From the NCBI GenBank assembly GCA_035516255.1, contig DATJAL010000017.1, positions 16,018 to 80,017 of the forward strand: a DNA stretch of 64,000 nucleotides. Reading direction: 5' to 3'. Each line of letters starts with the position of its first letter. Positions within the stretch are counted from its first letter, which is position 1. Shown here in pieces: positions 36,756 through 45,407 of this stretch. The DNA comes from Chitinivibrionales bacterium (GTDB taxonomy: Bacteria; Fibrobacterota; Chitinivibrionia; Chitinivibrionales; FEN-1185). A program made the translations under genes and the position numbers. The notes below the pieces were generated by a model. It had not been told where the DNA came from. It ran no database searches and saw only the letters and a program-made list of their open reading frames with translations.

Positions 36756-36853
36756 AGCGGGCATTCTCCGCAAACGGGAAGAGGTTATGGCCGACGCCGC
36801 GCACCGGTTGGGGTGTCACGCCGCCGACAATTTGCGTTATAAGAATGCCCGCT
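36756..36853 (-). ncRNA. Candidate structured RNA or long inverted repeat, element 1
   Basis: AGCGGGCATTCT (36756-36767) pairs perfectly with AGAATGCCCGCT (36842-36853). CGCAAA (36769-36774) with TTTGCG (36831-36836) extends the stem. An inner CACC...GGTG hairpin (36802-36815) is possible. Read on the minus strand it is followed by TTTTATTTTT, like a transcription end. No protein frame fits. It lies downstream of the minus-strand lipoprotein gene. The family is unknown; it matches no RNA class I recognise. Confidence 0.4.
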
Positions 36854-36869
36854 GATGTATTTTGGAAAA

Positions 36870-36973
36870 ACCAAGCGGCTGGAGCCTTTATGCGCAGTCT
36901 GCAGGAGACCCCCCTCTCTGCAAAAACGGCATTTACACAGGTAGAATCCGTGTTCAGCTCCAGACCGCTTGGT
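36870..36973 (-). ncRNA. Candidate structured RNA or long inverted repeat, element 2
   Basis: ACCAAGCGGCTGGAGC (36870-36885) pairs with GCTCCAGACCGCTTGGT (36957-36973) with one bulge. An inner TGCAG...CTGCA hairpin (36899-36922) is visible. On the minus strand TATAAT (36976-36981) stands just before it and GGTTTTTCC ends it, so a roughly 105-nt transcript is conceivable. It starts about 28 bases after the stop of the lipoprotein gene, so a 3'-UTR structure is the alternative. Confidence 0.4.
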
Positions 36974-37001
36974 TATTATAGTGCCTTTTCCGGCGCGTTC
37001 C

Positions 37002-38603
37002 TCACTTTACAATTGAGACAAGTTTCTGGTCCGGCCGCTGGTTCTCGTACGACAGCTTCACCCAGTCGTCCGAACGGGCGGCCTTCGAAATGTGTATTTC
37101 GTCGCAATAGCCGAACAGGTATGCCCCGTCGTACCCGAAAATGACCCGGTCCTTGGGGTTGTCGGGACAGGCCGCAAACGTGTTGGATTCCACGCCGGTC
37201 TTCACGCCGTCGATGAAGAACGACGCCGTTTTCGAGGCCTGGCTCCATGAGAAAACGAGATGGTGCCATTCGTTGAGCGACAGCGCCGCGTCCGAAACGG
37301 CGGCGCCGCTTCCTTTTCCGCCGAACGACGGATGCAGCCCGCTTGAATCAGCCGCCGCGTCGCCGAGGTACAGCCGCTTGGCGCAGGAGTCCTGGGCGAT
37401 GGCGGTGTCTTTCGACACGATGACACAGCGCTCCCGGCGCGGGTTGAGCCACAGGGCAATGGTGAAGTCGTTTGCGGCCATGGGGAGAATCTGTTTACTT
37501 ACCAGAATGTAATCCGTGCCGTTGAAGTCACGGCCCGCGCCCGCGATTCCGGTGCGGTCAAGTGCGGTCATGAAATTCGCGCCGACGGCGTTGTTCTGCG
37601 TGGCGTCCTTGAACGGCGCGGACCCGGCCTCCTCGAGGTGATACACGCCGGAAAAGCCGAAGCCCGTGTCGAACACGGCGCTGCTTTTTGACGCGCTCGT
37701 TTTGCCGGAAAATCCCCATGTCATGGTGATGAATTGGTCGGACGAGCCGCCGAGCACGGTGTCGACGGAGACCCAGAGGGCGGCCTGCTTGAGCGCGGTG
37801 TCCCATTGCGCGATTTCGTAATTGAGCGGCGTGCCGTCCGCCTTTGCGAACCGGACGTCCCCGCCGTCGGGCCGGAACTTCGAAAAGTCAACGTCCGCCG
37901 CGGAGAGCCTCACCAGCAGCGGGAAATGCGTCACCGCGTTCTGGACATTCGCGCCCGTCGCCGACGTGTTGATGACGAGTTTTGCGGAGAAGATCAGATA
38001 CGTTGTATCCTTTGGAATTACCGTGACGTTGCTCTTGAGCGTATCGGCCGGCGCGCCAAGGTTTTTCATCATGATGGCGGGAATGCTTCCCGGCGGCACC
38101 GAATCCAGCACCACGGAGGTGGCGGACGCGGGAACGCTCTTCAAGCACGTTGTTCCCGGAATGTAAACGGCCGCGCCCGACGCGCCGGCCGGGGTCCCGA
38201 GCGCGACGACCACGGTGCCGGACGGCTTGAGCGTGCCCGTCGAGACGGTGACGGTATCTTTCTTTTTGCATTCGATGCCCGTGATGAGCAGGGAGGTTCC
38301 GAAAACCGGGTTGTTCGCCATGATGTTGTAGGTGCCGGGCGCCACGCTGGCGAACGAATACGATCCGCCGGCGTCGGTGGTGTCGCGGGTGATCTTTTTT
38401 TCCGCGGTGTCTGTCGCCGGGTTGAACCCCGCCGGGATGAGCAGCACGTGCGCGCCGGCCGCGGGCGCGCCGGCCGTGTCGATGATTGCGCCCTTTACTT
38501 TTGCGTTTTCGGATGAGCTGGTGCCGCCCGTGAGCGTCACGGCGGTGCACAGGCACCAGCAGAGGCATGCGGCCGCGCACAGGGCGAAAAACAGCGCTCT
38601 CAT
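37002..38603 (-). CDS. Surface lipoprotein with DUF2341 and LamG-like domains, coupled to TIGR02147 gene
   Basis: This is a 533-residue predicted lipoprotein with a Cys-rich hydrophobic signal (LFFALCAAACLCWCLC). The mature N-terminus TGGTSSSENAKVKGAI leads into a carboxypeptidase-regulatory-like beta domain (about 35-110; GAHVLLIPAG, GGSYSFASVAPGTYNIMA). A DUF2341-type domain follows (about 210-300; FPLLVRLSAADVDFSKF, DVRFAKADGTPLNYEI). A concanavalin/LamG domain (about 320-520; LDRTGIAGAGRDFNGTDYI, FTIALWLNP, LNEWHHLVFSW) ends the protein. It probably binds glycan at the surface. Its ATG overlaps the TIGR02147 stop (ATGA), so translation is coupled. The open frame extends far upstream, but only over the TIGR02147 gene. 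Confidence 0.8.
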   Translation of the reverse strand: MRALFFALCAAACLCWCLCTAVTLTGGTSSSENAKVKGAIIDTAGAPAAGAHVLLIPAGFNPATDTAEKKITRDTTDAGGSYSFASVAPGTYNIMANNPVFGTSLLITGIECKKKDTVTVSTGTLKPSGTVVVALGTPAGASGAAVYIPGTTCLKSVPASATSVVLDSVPPGSIPAIMMKNLGAPADTLKSNVTVIPKDTTYLIFSAKLVINTSATGANVQNAVTHFPLLVRLSAADVDFSKFRPDGGDVRFAKADGTPLNYEIAQWDTALKQAALWVSVDTVLGGSSDQFITMTWGFSGKTSASKSSAVFDTGFGFSGVYHLEEAGSAPFKDATQNNAVGANFMTALDRTGIAGAGRDFNGTDYILVSKQILPMAANDFTIALWLNPRRERCVIVSKDTAIAQDSCAKRLYLGDAAADSSGLHPSFGGKGSGAAVSDAALSLNEWHHLVFSWSQASKTASFFIDGVKTGVESNTFAACPDNPKDRVIFGYDGAYLFGYCDEIHISKAARSDDWVKLSYENQRPDQKLVSIVK

Positions 38604-39457
38604 ACCGTTTTCCCCTTGTCGTGCGTGCCGATGTTCGAGACGTCCTGGCTGAGCGGGAAGATCTGGAAGTTGAACTGGTACACCCTGTTGCTGTTCTCGT
38701 CGCGGTTGACAATGGAGATCACGCGCTCCTTGAACGCCGCGAGCTCGGCGAGCAGCACCTCGTAGCAGGCCTCGGAGATGCCCATGGTGATGCCCGAAAT
38801 ATTTCTTGTGTCGGGCGGCAGCGATTCGTTGGAGTCGCGGGCGAGCAGGAGCATGGTGCTGTTGAACGAGCGCCGCGCCAGCGACACCACGTCGCTGCCG
38901 CTCGTGATGGCCGAATTCACCTGCCGGTAGGCGCCGTTCTTCTGTTTCTTGATCAAGTTGAGCCTCAGCAGCAATTGGACCGCATTCTTGGCGTCGCGCG
39001 GCGAAATGGCGGGCCGCAGGCTTTTCGCAATCAGCTCCCAGTTGTCGCGGAAATCGCGCAGGCACACGAGCTCCCGCACCGCGCTGTTGTACCACTTGTC
39101 GAAATAAATATACTGGTCGGCGGTGAGACGGTGCTCGTTCACGTAGTCCATCATCGACAGCATGACGCTGTAATGCTCCTGCTTCTCGTACGCCATGGTG
39201 GCCTGGTTGAACTGCACCAGGTGGCGGAAGAACACGGCCTCCTTCTTGTTGAGGCTGAGCGCGAGGATGAACTTGTCCATGGTCTGCAGGGTGAGGTTGC
39301 GCTCGCCCTCGATCACCTGCTTGAGGAACACCGGCGACTTGATTCCCGCCTTGTTGGAAAAGTAGCGGTATGAGAAGAAACGCGTGGTGCTCTTTTTCTC
39401 GTTGTAGTAGTCGAGGAGGAATTTGCGGTAGTCAATGTATTTGAAGATCTTTTCCAT
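38600..39457 (-). CDS. TIGR02147 family putative regulator
   Basis: This is a 285-residue soluble protein of the family first named as a paralogous group in Fibrobacter (TIGR02147, with DUF4423 in the C-terminal half). The hallmark N-terminus FKYIDYRKFLLDYYNEKK is followed by an HTH-like helical segment (SYRYFSNKAGIKSPVFLKQV, then GERNLTLQTMDKFILAL). The rest is all-helical, with a second winged-helix-like part near 150-190 (AKNAVQLLLRLNLIKKQKNGAYR). No enzymatic motif is seen; a DNA-binding or regulatory role is inferred. The start at 39457 matches the paralogue at 47376. The 3' end overlaps a lipoprotein gene by ATGA. Confidence 0.85.
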   Translation of the reverse strand: MEKIFKYIDYRKFLLDYYNEKKSTTRFFSYRYFSNKAGIKSPVFLKQVIEGERNLTLQTMDKFILALSLNKKEAVFFRHLVQFNQATMAYEKQEHYSVMLSMMDYVNEHRLTADQYIYFDKWYNSAVRELVCLRDFRDNWELIAKSLRPAISPRDAKNAVQLLLRLNLIKKQKNGAYRQVNSAITSGSDVVSLARRSFNSTMLLLARDSNESLPPDTRNISGITMGISEACYEVLLAELAAFKERVISIVNRDENSNRVYQFNFQIFPLSQDVSNIGTHDKGKTV

Positions 39458-39706
39458 ATAGGATAAATTTAACATATAATAAGGAAAAAGAACACCATAA
39501 AAAAGCGGGGAAATATGATTCTGTATTCAGTATGTATACAAGGGGGATTGTAAGGAATTGATTTAAAAAGGGATGGAAATTAGACAGGAGTTTTTTAGAT
39601 GATGGTTTGAGTACAGAGATCGGGACGGACTTTATATCATTTGAAAATTCATTCTCGATCAATCTACTGCAACAAATTAATCATGACAAGGAACCAACCA
39701 TAAAAA
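39458..39706. other. AT-rich upstream region of the TIGR02147 gene
   Basis: No gene is supported between the TIGR02147 start and the family-C repeat at 39707. On the minus strand a weak TTGTAT-N17-TCATAT pair (about 39506-39534) could be the promoter of the TIGR02147-lipoprotein unit. Confidence 0.35.
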
Positions 39707-39792
39707 GCCTCCCGGGGGAGGTTGAAGGGCGGTGCAATCGCATTTTCCTTGGCGGGTTTAAGGGCCGGCCAGGCCCTTCCATATCTTGAATT
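39707..39792 (-). repeat. Family-C intergenic repeat, copy 2
   Basis: It matches 17763-17850: CTCCCGGGGGAGGTTGAAGG at the start, a TGCAATCGCA palindrome, AAGGGCCGGCCAGGCCCTT (able to form a 7-bp stem) and CCATATCTTGAATTT. It lies 26 bases beyond the stop of the outer-membrane barrel gene. Confidence 0.75.
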
Positions 39793-39817
39793 TTATTTTT
39801 ATCGACTCGAATAAATA

Positions 39818-41182
39818 TCAGAAATACATCGTCACCCGCATCATATAATACCAGTCCCACGACCGCGGCACCATGTCGGTGTACTTGACAAATGAGGGCG
39901 GCCCCGGCGTATACCAGTTGCGGGGCGTGTGGTCGCTCGCCGCGGCCGCGCTGATGCGGAGGAACCTGCCGAGCCTTCGCGAGGCGTAGATCGACCATTT
40001 CCAGTCGTCGTCGGTCTTTGCCATCGAATCGTTCCAGCTTGCGTAGCTCAGCCCCGCCGAGCTGCCCGTGTACGGCACGGGCGAACCGTCTTTCCACATG
40101 AATTCCTGGGAGTTCCAGTACGGGTTTCTGAAATACTCGACTTCCACGGAGAGCACGTCGAGCAGCTTGAACGTGGGAACGTTGAGGCCGCCCATGACCG
40201 GAATCCGCTGCCTGACGTTGGCGTACCATCCGGGATAATCCTGGACGCCGAGGACCGCGGCCTCGCCGTACAGCTTCAGGTCTTCGGCGCCCAGCAGCCG
40301 CAGTTTTCCGGCAAACGTCTCGGCGAGCGCGCGTATGTCGAAGGTGGCGCGCGCCATGAGCTTGACTCCCGAGAACGTGTACCGCGTCGTGTCGCCGGTG
40401 TTCGGGTCAACATAGCCGACCCACTGGTCGAGGGTGGGATGGTAGTTGGTGTCGAGCGCGGGCGTGGTCTTGAACCTGTCCAAGACGATGAGCCGCGCAG
40501 CCTGCACGCCCGCGCCGACGGTGAACGCGGGATGGGGCATGTAGGTGGCGATGTAGGAAAGGTTCAGGTCGTGGAGCGGATACATGTCGAGTTCCGAATT
40601 GAGGATGAGGTCCTGCCTGAGCAGCCCGAGCGCCTTCAGGGAATAGCCGAGGTGCAGGCCGCCGAGTTTTGGTTTGTCAATTGAATTTTCGAACCCGGAC
40701 ATGATAACGGCCGGATAGCAGTTGCTGCGGAACATATATTCGCCGAGGTTCGTGGACTGCGGGTTGTATTTGAACGGAAAATAACCGAACTCGATCTGCG
40801 CCGTGTCGCCGGCCGCAAGGAGCCCGGGTCTCAGATACTGCATTGAGGCGTCGAGAAGCGTCGCGGTGAACTTCTTGGCCGTGAGTTCAGCGGTGAGAAA
40901 GTTTTTCTGGCGCACCGTGGAGACGTTGGCCGCGAACCCGACATGCAGACGGCCTTCCAGTCCGGGCAGCACCTGCCGCGAGAGCCTGAGTCCTCCTTCA
41001 AAATTGGCGAGCCATTCTCCCTGGAACGGGTAGTCGTAGCCCGTTTCGGTCGCGGACGACACCACCTGTCCTATGGTGGTGCGCGCCCACATCGACAGCG
41101 CCAGCGACGGGATTGAATCGGCGGCGGCCGGGACGGCCGCGAAACAGAGGGCGGTGAGGCACGAAATCGTCGTTTTCAGCAT
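39818..41182 (-). CDS. Outer-membrane beta-barrel (porin-like) protein
   Basis: This is a 454-residue exported protein with a signal at 1-21 (PAAAD). Amphipathic beta-strands alternate through the whole length (LANFEGGLRLSRQVL, RLHVGFAANVST, KLMARATFDIRALAETF, WSIYASRRLGRFLRISAAAA). The C-terminus YYMMRVTMYF ends in Phe, as outer-membrane barrels do. The family is not recognised. It is the last gene of an operon after the propeller di-heme cytochrome (10-base gap), which suggests a shared outer-membrane redox or transport function. Confidence 0.72.
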   Translation of the reverse strand: MLKTTISCLTALCFAAVPAAADSIPSLALSMWARTTIGQVVSSATETGYDYPFQGEWLANFEGGLRLSRQVLPGLEGRLHVGFAANVSTVRQKNFLTAELTAKKFTATLLDASMQYLRPGLLAAGDTAQIEFGYFPFKYNPQSTNLGEYMFRSNCYPAVIMSGFENSIDKPKLGGLHLGYSLKALGLLRQDLILNSELDMYPLHDLNLSYIATYMPHPAFTVGAGVQAARLIVLDRFKTTPALDTNYHPTLDQWVGYVDPNTGDTTRYTFSGVKLMARATFDIRALAETFAGKLRLLGAEDLKLYGEAAVLGVQDYPGWYANVRQRIPVMGGLNVPTFKLLDVLSVEVEYFRNPYWNSQEFMWKDGSPVPYTGSSAGLSYASWNDSMAKTDDDWKWSIYASRRLGRFLRISAAAASDHTPRNWYTPGPPSFVKYTDMVPRSWDWYYMMRVTMYF

Positions 41183-41192
41183 GCGTGTTCCT

Positions 41193-43076
41193 TTACAATG
41201 AAGAAACGTATTCGATGAGGTCGCTCAGGTCCTGGGCGCTCAGCTTGGACGCGCCCGGCGAATGCGTGGGCAGCTGGAGAATGGCGGCCAGGGAATCATA
41301 GGAGCCCAGGTGTCCGTACGGGCCCGTGCGCCACGCCTCAACGAGCGACGGCGTGTCCCACTGCGTGTTCGCGTCGAACGGGTCAGCCACGCCGGCGTTG
41401 TAAAATTTCATGTCGGTATAGAGCGGCGCGGGGTGGCAACTGACGCATCCGGCACTTGCATATATTGCCTTTCCCCTAATCGCCGCGGCGCTCAGCCTGC
41501 CCTTGACCAACCGGGGACTCGGAACGGGTTTGAGCCTCATGAGAAGCGTGTCGAGCGGCGCGGCGACCGCTTCGGTGGGATCGGTGAAGAGCTCCGAGAT
41601 GATGCCGGCGCGTATCGAGCCGTCGGGCCCGCCCGCGGCCGGCCGCTTGCCCGCCCACGACGTGGGCGGCGTCCACCACGATAGCAGCATGCTCTTGGCG
41701 TTCTTGGGCGTGTTGTTGTCGTTGTTCAGGATCCAGTTGAGCGCGTCGGGCCTGGTGAACGGGTGGCACGAGAAGCACGATTGCCATTTCTGCAGGCACA
41801 ATGACGCATCGGTAAAGTTGAACTCGCCCCGGCGCTCGCCGTTCATTGGCTTTGCCGGCCCGAGGCCCAGGCGCGAGACCGCGGCGGTGCCGGACGAAGA
41901 GATCGCCGCCACGTCGAGCGAATCGGAGAAATAGCCGGCGATGTACGCCGTGTTATTGACAAATGCAATTGCCCGCGGGCCCGCGGCCTGCAGGGGGACC
42001 ACCGTCCTGATCGGCAGGATGCCGGTGAAATCGTGCGAAAGGTCCTGGCCGCCCGCCGCTTTCGAAAGCAGCTGGACGCAGTCGATGACGCTCATCTCGC
42101 CGGTGCCCGCGTGAAGGACGCAGAGGTATTTGCCGTCGCCGGTACATGCAAGCCCCCAGGGGTTTGCCATGCCGCGGCTCATGAAGTCGAGTTCCACGTC
42201 GTTGGCGAGCTTCCGGCCCGCAATGTCGATGACCGCGAGGTTGTTCGAATGCACCCATCCGCCGGTGATGGTGAGCGCGGGAATGGTGAACCTGGCAAGA
42301 AGATGGGTGACGAACGCGTAGCTGCCGTCGGGCGACACGCACACGCCGAACAGCGAATGGCTGCCCACGGGCAGGGCGATGCTCGCCGCGACGCTCCGCG
42401 CCTGCGTGTTGATAAGAGAGATATTGCTTGCGATGGTCGTGGTGTCGGTCGCCTTCTGGTTCGGCAGGGAGTTGGTGACCACGAGCGTGGCGCCGTCGGG
42501 CGTGATCGCCGCGGCGTACGGCTCGCGCGTCACTGCTATACGACTTAATTCCGCGCCCGACGCGACGTCGATCACCGATACGCTGCCGTTGAAACGGTTG
42601 CACACGTAAAGCGTTTTTCCGTCCGGGCTGAGTACAGGCGATCGCGCCATATGGCCGGCGGGTATCCTGCGGCTCACGCTGCCGCTCGCAGCGTCCACCA
42701 CGGCCACAATGCCGCTCGGCCAGCGTTCCGACGCACAGGTGACATAGAGCGTACGGCCGTCGGGCGAGACCGCAATGCCGGTGGGCTCGTTGGGAAGAAA
42801 AATTGTTTTAACGACCGTATTTGTTTGCCGGTTTATCACGGCAACCCGTTTTGCTGTCTGTTCGGCAACGTACAACAAGTTCTGCGCGGTGTCCTGCGGC
42901 GCTGCGACGGCGGAGGGCGACAGGTATTTCGGCTTTGCCGCTGTTTCGAGGTCGCCGTTCAGGGCCAGGAGCTCGAAAATAAAGTTGGGCGGAACGATAT
43001 TTCTTGCGCCCTGGCAAAGGGCCTGATTGACAAAAAGGAAAAGACAAGAGCTCAAAATGGGGAGCGCCTTTTTCAT
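41193..43076 (-). CDS. Secreted YVTN beta-propeller / di-heme cytochrome c peroxidase-like fusion
   Basis: This is a 627-residue exported protein with a signal at 1-22. Residues about 50-400 form a YVTN-type seven-bladed propeller (NLLYVAEQTAKRVAVINRQT, GIAVSPDGRTLYVTC, SPVLSPDGKTLYVCNRFNG). Residues 420-627 hold two c-heme sites, CFSCH (434-438) and CVSCH (544-548), with MauG / cytochrome c peroxidase-like surroundings (RGKAIYASAGCVSCHP, WDTPSLVEAWRTGPYGHLGSY). Its ATG overlaps the upstream stop (ATGA). Similar fusions oxidise proteins or copper-binding partners; here the partner is unknown. No sorting domain is present. Confidence 0.83.
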   Translation of the reverse strand: MKKALPILSSCLFLFVNQALCQGARNIVPPNFIFELLALNGDLETAAKPKYLSPSAVAAPQDTAQNLLYVAEQTAKRVAVINRQTNTVVKTIFLPNEPTGIAVSPDGRTLYVTCASERWPSGIVAVVDAASGSVSRRIPAGHMARSPVLSPDGKTLYVCNRFNGSVSVIDVASGAELSRIAVTREPYAAAITPDGATLVVTNSLPNQKATDTTTIASNISLINTQARSVAASIALPVGSHSLFGVCVSPDGSYAFVTHLLARFTIPALTITGGWVHSNNLAVIDIAGRKLANDVELDFMSRGMANPWGLACTGDGKYLCVLHAGTGEMSVIDCVQLLSKAAGGQDLSHDFTGILPIRTVVPLQAAGPRAIAFVNNTAYIAGYFSDSLDVAAISSSGTAAVSRLGLGPAKPMNGERRGEFNFTDASLCLQKWQSCFSCHPFTRPDALNWILNNDNNTPKNAKSMLLSWWTPPTSWAGKRPAAGGPDGSIRAGIISELFTDPTEAVAAPLDTLLMRLKPVPSPRLVKGRLSAAAIRGKAIYASAGCVSCHPAPLYTDMKFYNAGVADPFDANTQWDTPSLVEAWRTGPYGHLGSYDSLAAILQLPTHSPGASKLSAQDLSDLIEYVSSL

Positions 43077-43924
43077 GGCAGCGCTCCCTTCCGTTCGACC
43101 ATGCCCCGGGTCACGGCGGCGGTACCGCCGTTGATTGAAAGTCGGAACAGATACATGCCGGTTGCGAGCCGCACGCTGCCGTGCGCGATCCGGAATGAAT
43201 ATTCTCCCGCTGCGAATTGTCCGGAGAAAAGCCTTTCGACACATCTGCCCGACAGGGTGAAGATTTCCAACGAAACCGTGGAGCGTTTTTCAACCTCGAA
43301 GACCACCAGGCATTGTCCCCTGTTTGTCAAGGTGAGGACGGGCCGCACCGGTGCGTGGCCGGTTGCGCCGCGCAGCACGGCCGAGGCGCCTGTGACCGTG
43401 GCGTAATACAAAATGTCTCCCGATCTGTCAAGCACGTTGATGCGGGTGATGCCGCCGTCGGCCGCGGTGTCGTAGGTGATCCGGTTGAGCGCGGCGCCGT
43501 TCTGGGAGAGGTCGAAGGCGTTCTGGCCCGCGGCGGCATAGGTCACGGGCCCGCCCAATTGATCCAGCCCGAACTGGTCGAACACGGAAAACGTTGTCGC
43601 GCTTGCCGAAGGGCTGATCGAGGTATAATACGCGGTGTTACTGTCAAAATCCACGGAAGTCTCTTTGAGAATGTCGCCGCCCGCGTTTGTCTGAAACGTG
43701 GTGTGGCGTAAAAAGGTGCTGTCGCTTGTAAACACCGTGCGCCCGGTGTTTTTGCCGCTTGCGTCGTAGTCAAAGGTGACAAACAGGAGGTGGTTGTCGG
43801 CGTTGTCGTAGAGGTCGATGCGGTCGATGCGGGGAGCGGCGAAAAGCATGCATTGACAGACGATTATCATCAACGCTGTCAACGACAGATTCTTTCTTGC
43901 CGAAAAGTGAAAACGAAGGATCAT
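43073..43924 (-). CDS. Secreted protein with C-terminal sorting domain, first gene of cytochrome operon
   Basis: This is a 283-residue exported protein with signal SLTALMIIVCQCMLFAAP. Residues 35-180 form repeated beta-strands (YDNADNHLLFVTFDYDASGK, DSNTAYYTSISP, ITYDTAADGGITRINVLDRSG) of no recognised family. The sorting domain (about 205-283) reads VSLEIFTLSGRCVERLF ... GMYLFRLSINGG. The start at 43924 has AAAGG upstream; the frame is open to 43951. Its stop overlaps the cytochrome start, so it is translated with it. Confidence 0.68.
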   Translation of the reverse strand: MILRFHFSARKNLSLTALMIIVCQCMLFAAPRIDRIDLYDNADNHLLFVTFDYDASGKNTGRTVFTSDSTFLRHTTFQTNAGGDILKETSVDFDSNTAYYTSISPSASATTFSVFDQFGLDQLGGPVTYAAAGQNAFDLSQNGAALNRITYDTAADGGITRINVLDRSGDILYYATVTGASAVLRGATGHAPVRPVLTLTNRGQCLVVFEVEKRSTVSLEIFTLSGRCVERLFSGQFAAGEYSFRIAHGSVRLATGMYLFRLSINGGTAAVTRGMVERKGALP

Positions 43925-44045
43925 AAAAGGCCTTTTGGCATTCATTGACAATATAACATTTTTACATTGGAAGAATCATGCGGCAAATTATGAAAATATC
44001 ATTATATTTTATAGGTGGCCAAATCATTGAAGCAAAGGTGGAAAA

Positions 44046-45335
44046 ATGATCAACAATAATGCAAAAAATATTTTATTTATCGCTATTATTTTTCTTGCTC
44101 GATATTCCTTTCCCGATGAATTCTCTCCCGACTCCATCACGTCCATCATGAGAAAAGTCGCCCATTACCGTCTCCAGGGCGGCATCCAGAAGCTCGGCGA
44201 CGGTTTCGTTTCGCACTGGGACTGGGACGACGGCGCGTACATGACCGGCGTCATGGCGGTGTACCGGCGCACCCTTGACCAGAACTACCTCGACAGCGTC
44301 AAGGCATGGGCGGGCGCGAAGAACTGGCAGACGCCGAACGACGCCGGCCTTTCGCGCAACCCGGACAACCAGTGCATCTACCAGAGCATGTGCGAAGCGT
44401 ATCTGGTGAACCCGGCGCCGGCGAACGACTACATGATCGCGATGTGGAAGGCGAATTACCACCTCAATTACGACAACCCCTACAGCCAGTGGTACTGGTG
44501 CGACGCGCTCTACATGGCGCCGCCCGCCATTTCCATGCTCGGCGCGATCACCGACAGCGCGAAATACTGGGACACGCTGTCGGTGCAGTGGTGGTATTGG
44601 GCGGGCCAACTGTATTCCCCGCAGTACCATCTTTACTGGCGCGACGCCGGGTACAAGACGCAGACCAGCCCCAACGGCAAGCCCGTGTTCTGGGGGCCGG
44701 GCGAGGCCTGGGTGCTCGGCGGCACGGCGCGGGTGCTCAAATACATGCCCTTGTCATATGGGAAACGCGACACCCTTGTGCGGCAATTCAGGGAGCAGTG
44801 CGCCGCGATCCTGCCGCTGCAGCAGGGCGACGGCCTGTGGACCACGAGCCTGCTCGACAGCACCGACTTTCCCGACCATGAGACGAGCTGCACCGCGTTT
44901 TTCTGCCTTGCCCTGGCGTGGGGCATCAATAACGGTGTTCTTGACAAAGCGACATTCGAACAGCCCATGAGAAAAGCCTGGAGCGGACTCGTGAGCAACG
45001 TGAGTGCGGCCGACGGCAGGCTGCAACGCTGCCAGGGCGTCTCGTCCGCGCCGGGAAGCGTGGGCGTGAGCAACTCGAGCGCGGAGGGTGAAGGCGCGTT
45101 TCTGCTGGCGGGGGAGGAGATGTACAACTACGTGACCGGGCAGGTGAATACGGTTGCAATGAAATCACCGGTGATGAAAAAGGGCGAAGACGGATCGGCA
45201 AGGCTGATGGTCAGGGTTGCGGGGCAGCGGTTCATCAAGCCGCAAGGCGCCAAGGTTTATGACGTGTATGGAAGATTGATAGATAGGAATGCGGCGTCAC
45301 GGACAAAGGCGACGGGAGCGGTGATAATTCAATAG
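44046..45335 (+). CDS. GH105-like unsaturated rhamnogalacturonyl/glucuronyl hydrolase, secreted
   Basis: This is a 429-residue exported protein with a signal at 1-22. An (alpha/alpha)6 barrel of the GH88/GH105 family follows: SIMRKVAHYRL, HWDWDDGAYMTGVMAVYRRT, and the catalytic-type WYWCDALYMAPPAISMLG with candidate acid Asp153. FWGPGEAWVLGGTARVL and DHETSCTAFFCLALAWGI come later. Such enzymes remove the unsaturated uronyl residue left by polysaccharide lyases. A short degenerate sorting-domain-like end is present (AKVYDVYGRLID). AAGGTGG precedes the start. It is a tandem paralogue of the next gene. Confidence 0.87.
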   Translation: MINNNAKNILFIAIIFLARYSFPDEFSPDSITSIMRKVAHYRLQGGIQKLGDGFVSHWDWDDGAYMTGVMAVYRRTLDQNYLDSVKAWAGAKNWQTPNDAGLSRNPDNQCIYQSMCEAYLVNPAPANDYMIAMWKANYHLNYDNPYSQWYWCDALYMAPPAISMLGAITDSAKYWDTLSVQWWYWAGQLYSPQYHLYWRDAGYKTQTSPNGKPVFWGPGEAWVLGGTARVLKYMPLSYGKRDTLVRQFREQCAAILPLQQGDGLWTTSLLDSTDFPDHETSCTAFFCLALAWGINNGVLDKATFEQPMRKAWSGLVSNVSAADGRLQRCQGVSSAPGSVGVSNSSAEGEGAFLLAGEEMYNYVTGQVNTVAMKSPVMKKGEDGSARLMVRVAGQRFIKPQGAKVYDVYGRLIDRNAASRTKATGAVIIQ

Positions 45336-45407
45336 CGACTTCCTCGGCGTGGAGCCCGGTCAAAGCCCGGTGCATGGAGGCGAGGGGACGTCGAGATCCC
45401 GTCGCTG

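Noticed and set aside
36756..36973. Known RNA classes (SRP RNA, 6S RNA, common riboswitches)
   Set aside because: The characteristic conserved loops (for example GGAAGGAAGCA of SRP RNA) are absent, and the elements are downstream of a gene, not in a leader.
38604..39095. N-terminal extension of the lipoprotein frame
   Set aside because: The extension runs through the TIGR02147 coding region in another frame. The ATG at 38603 gives a proper lipoprotein signal.
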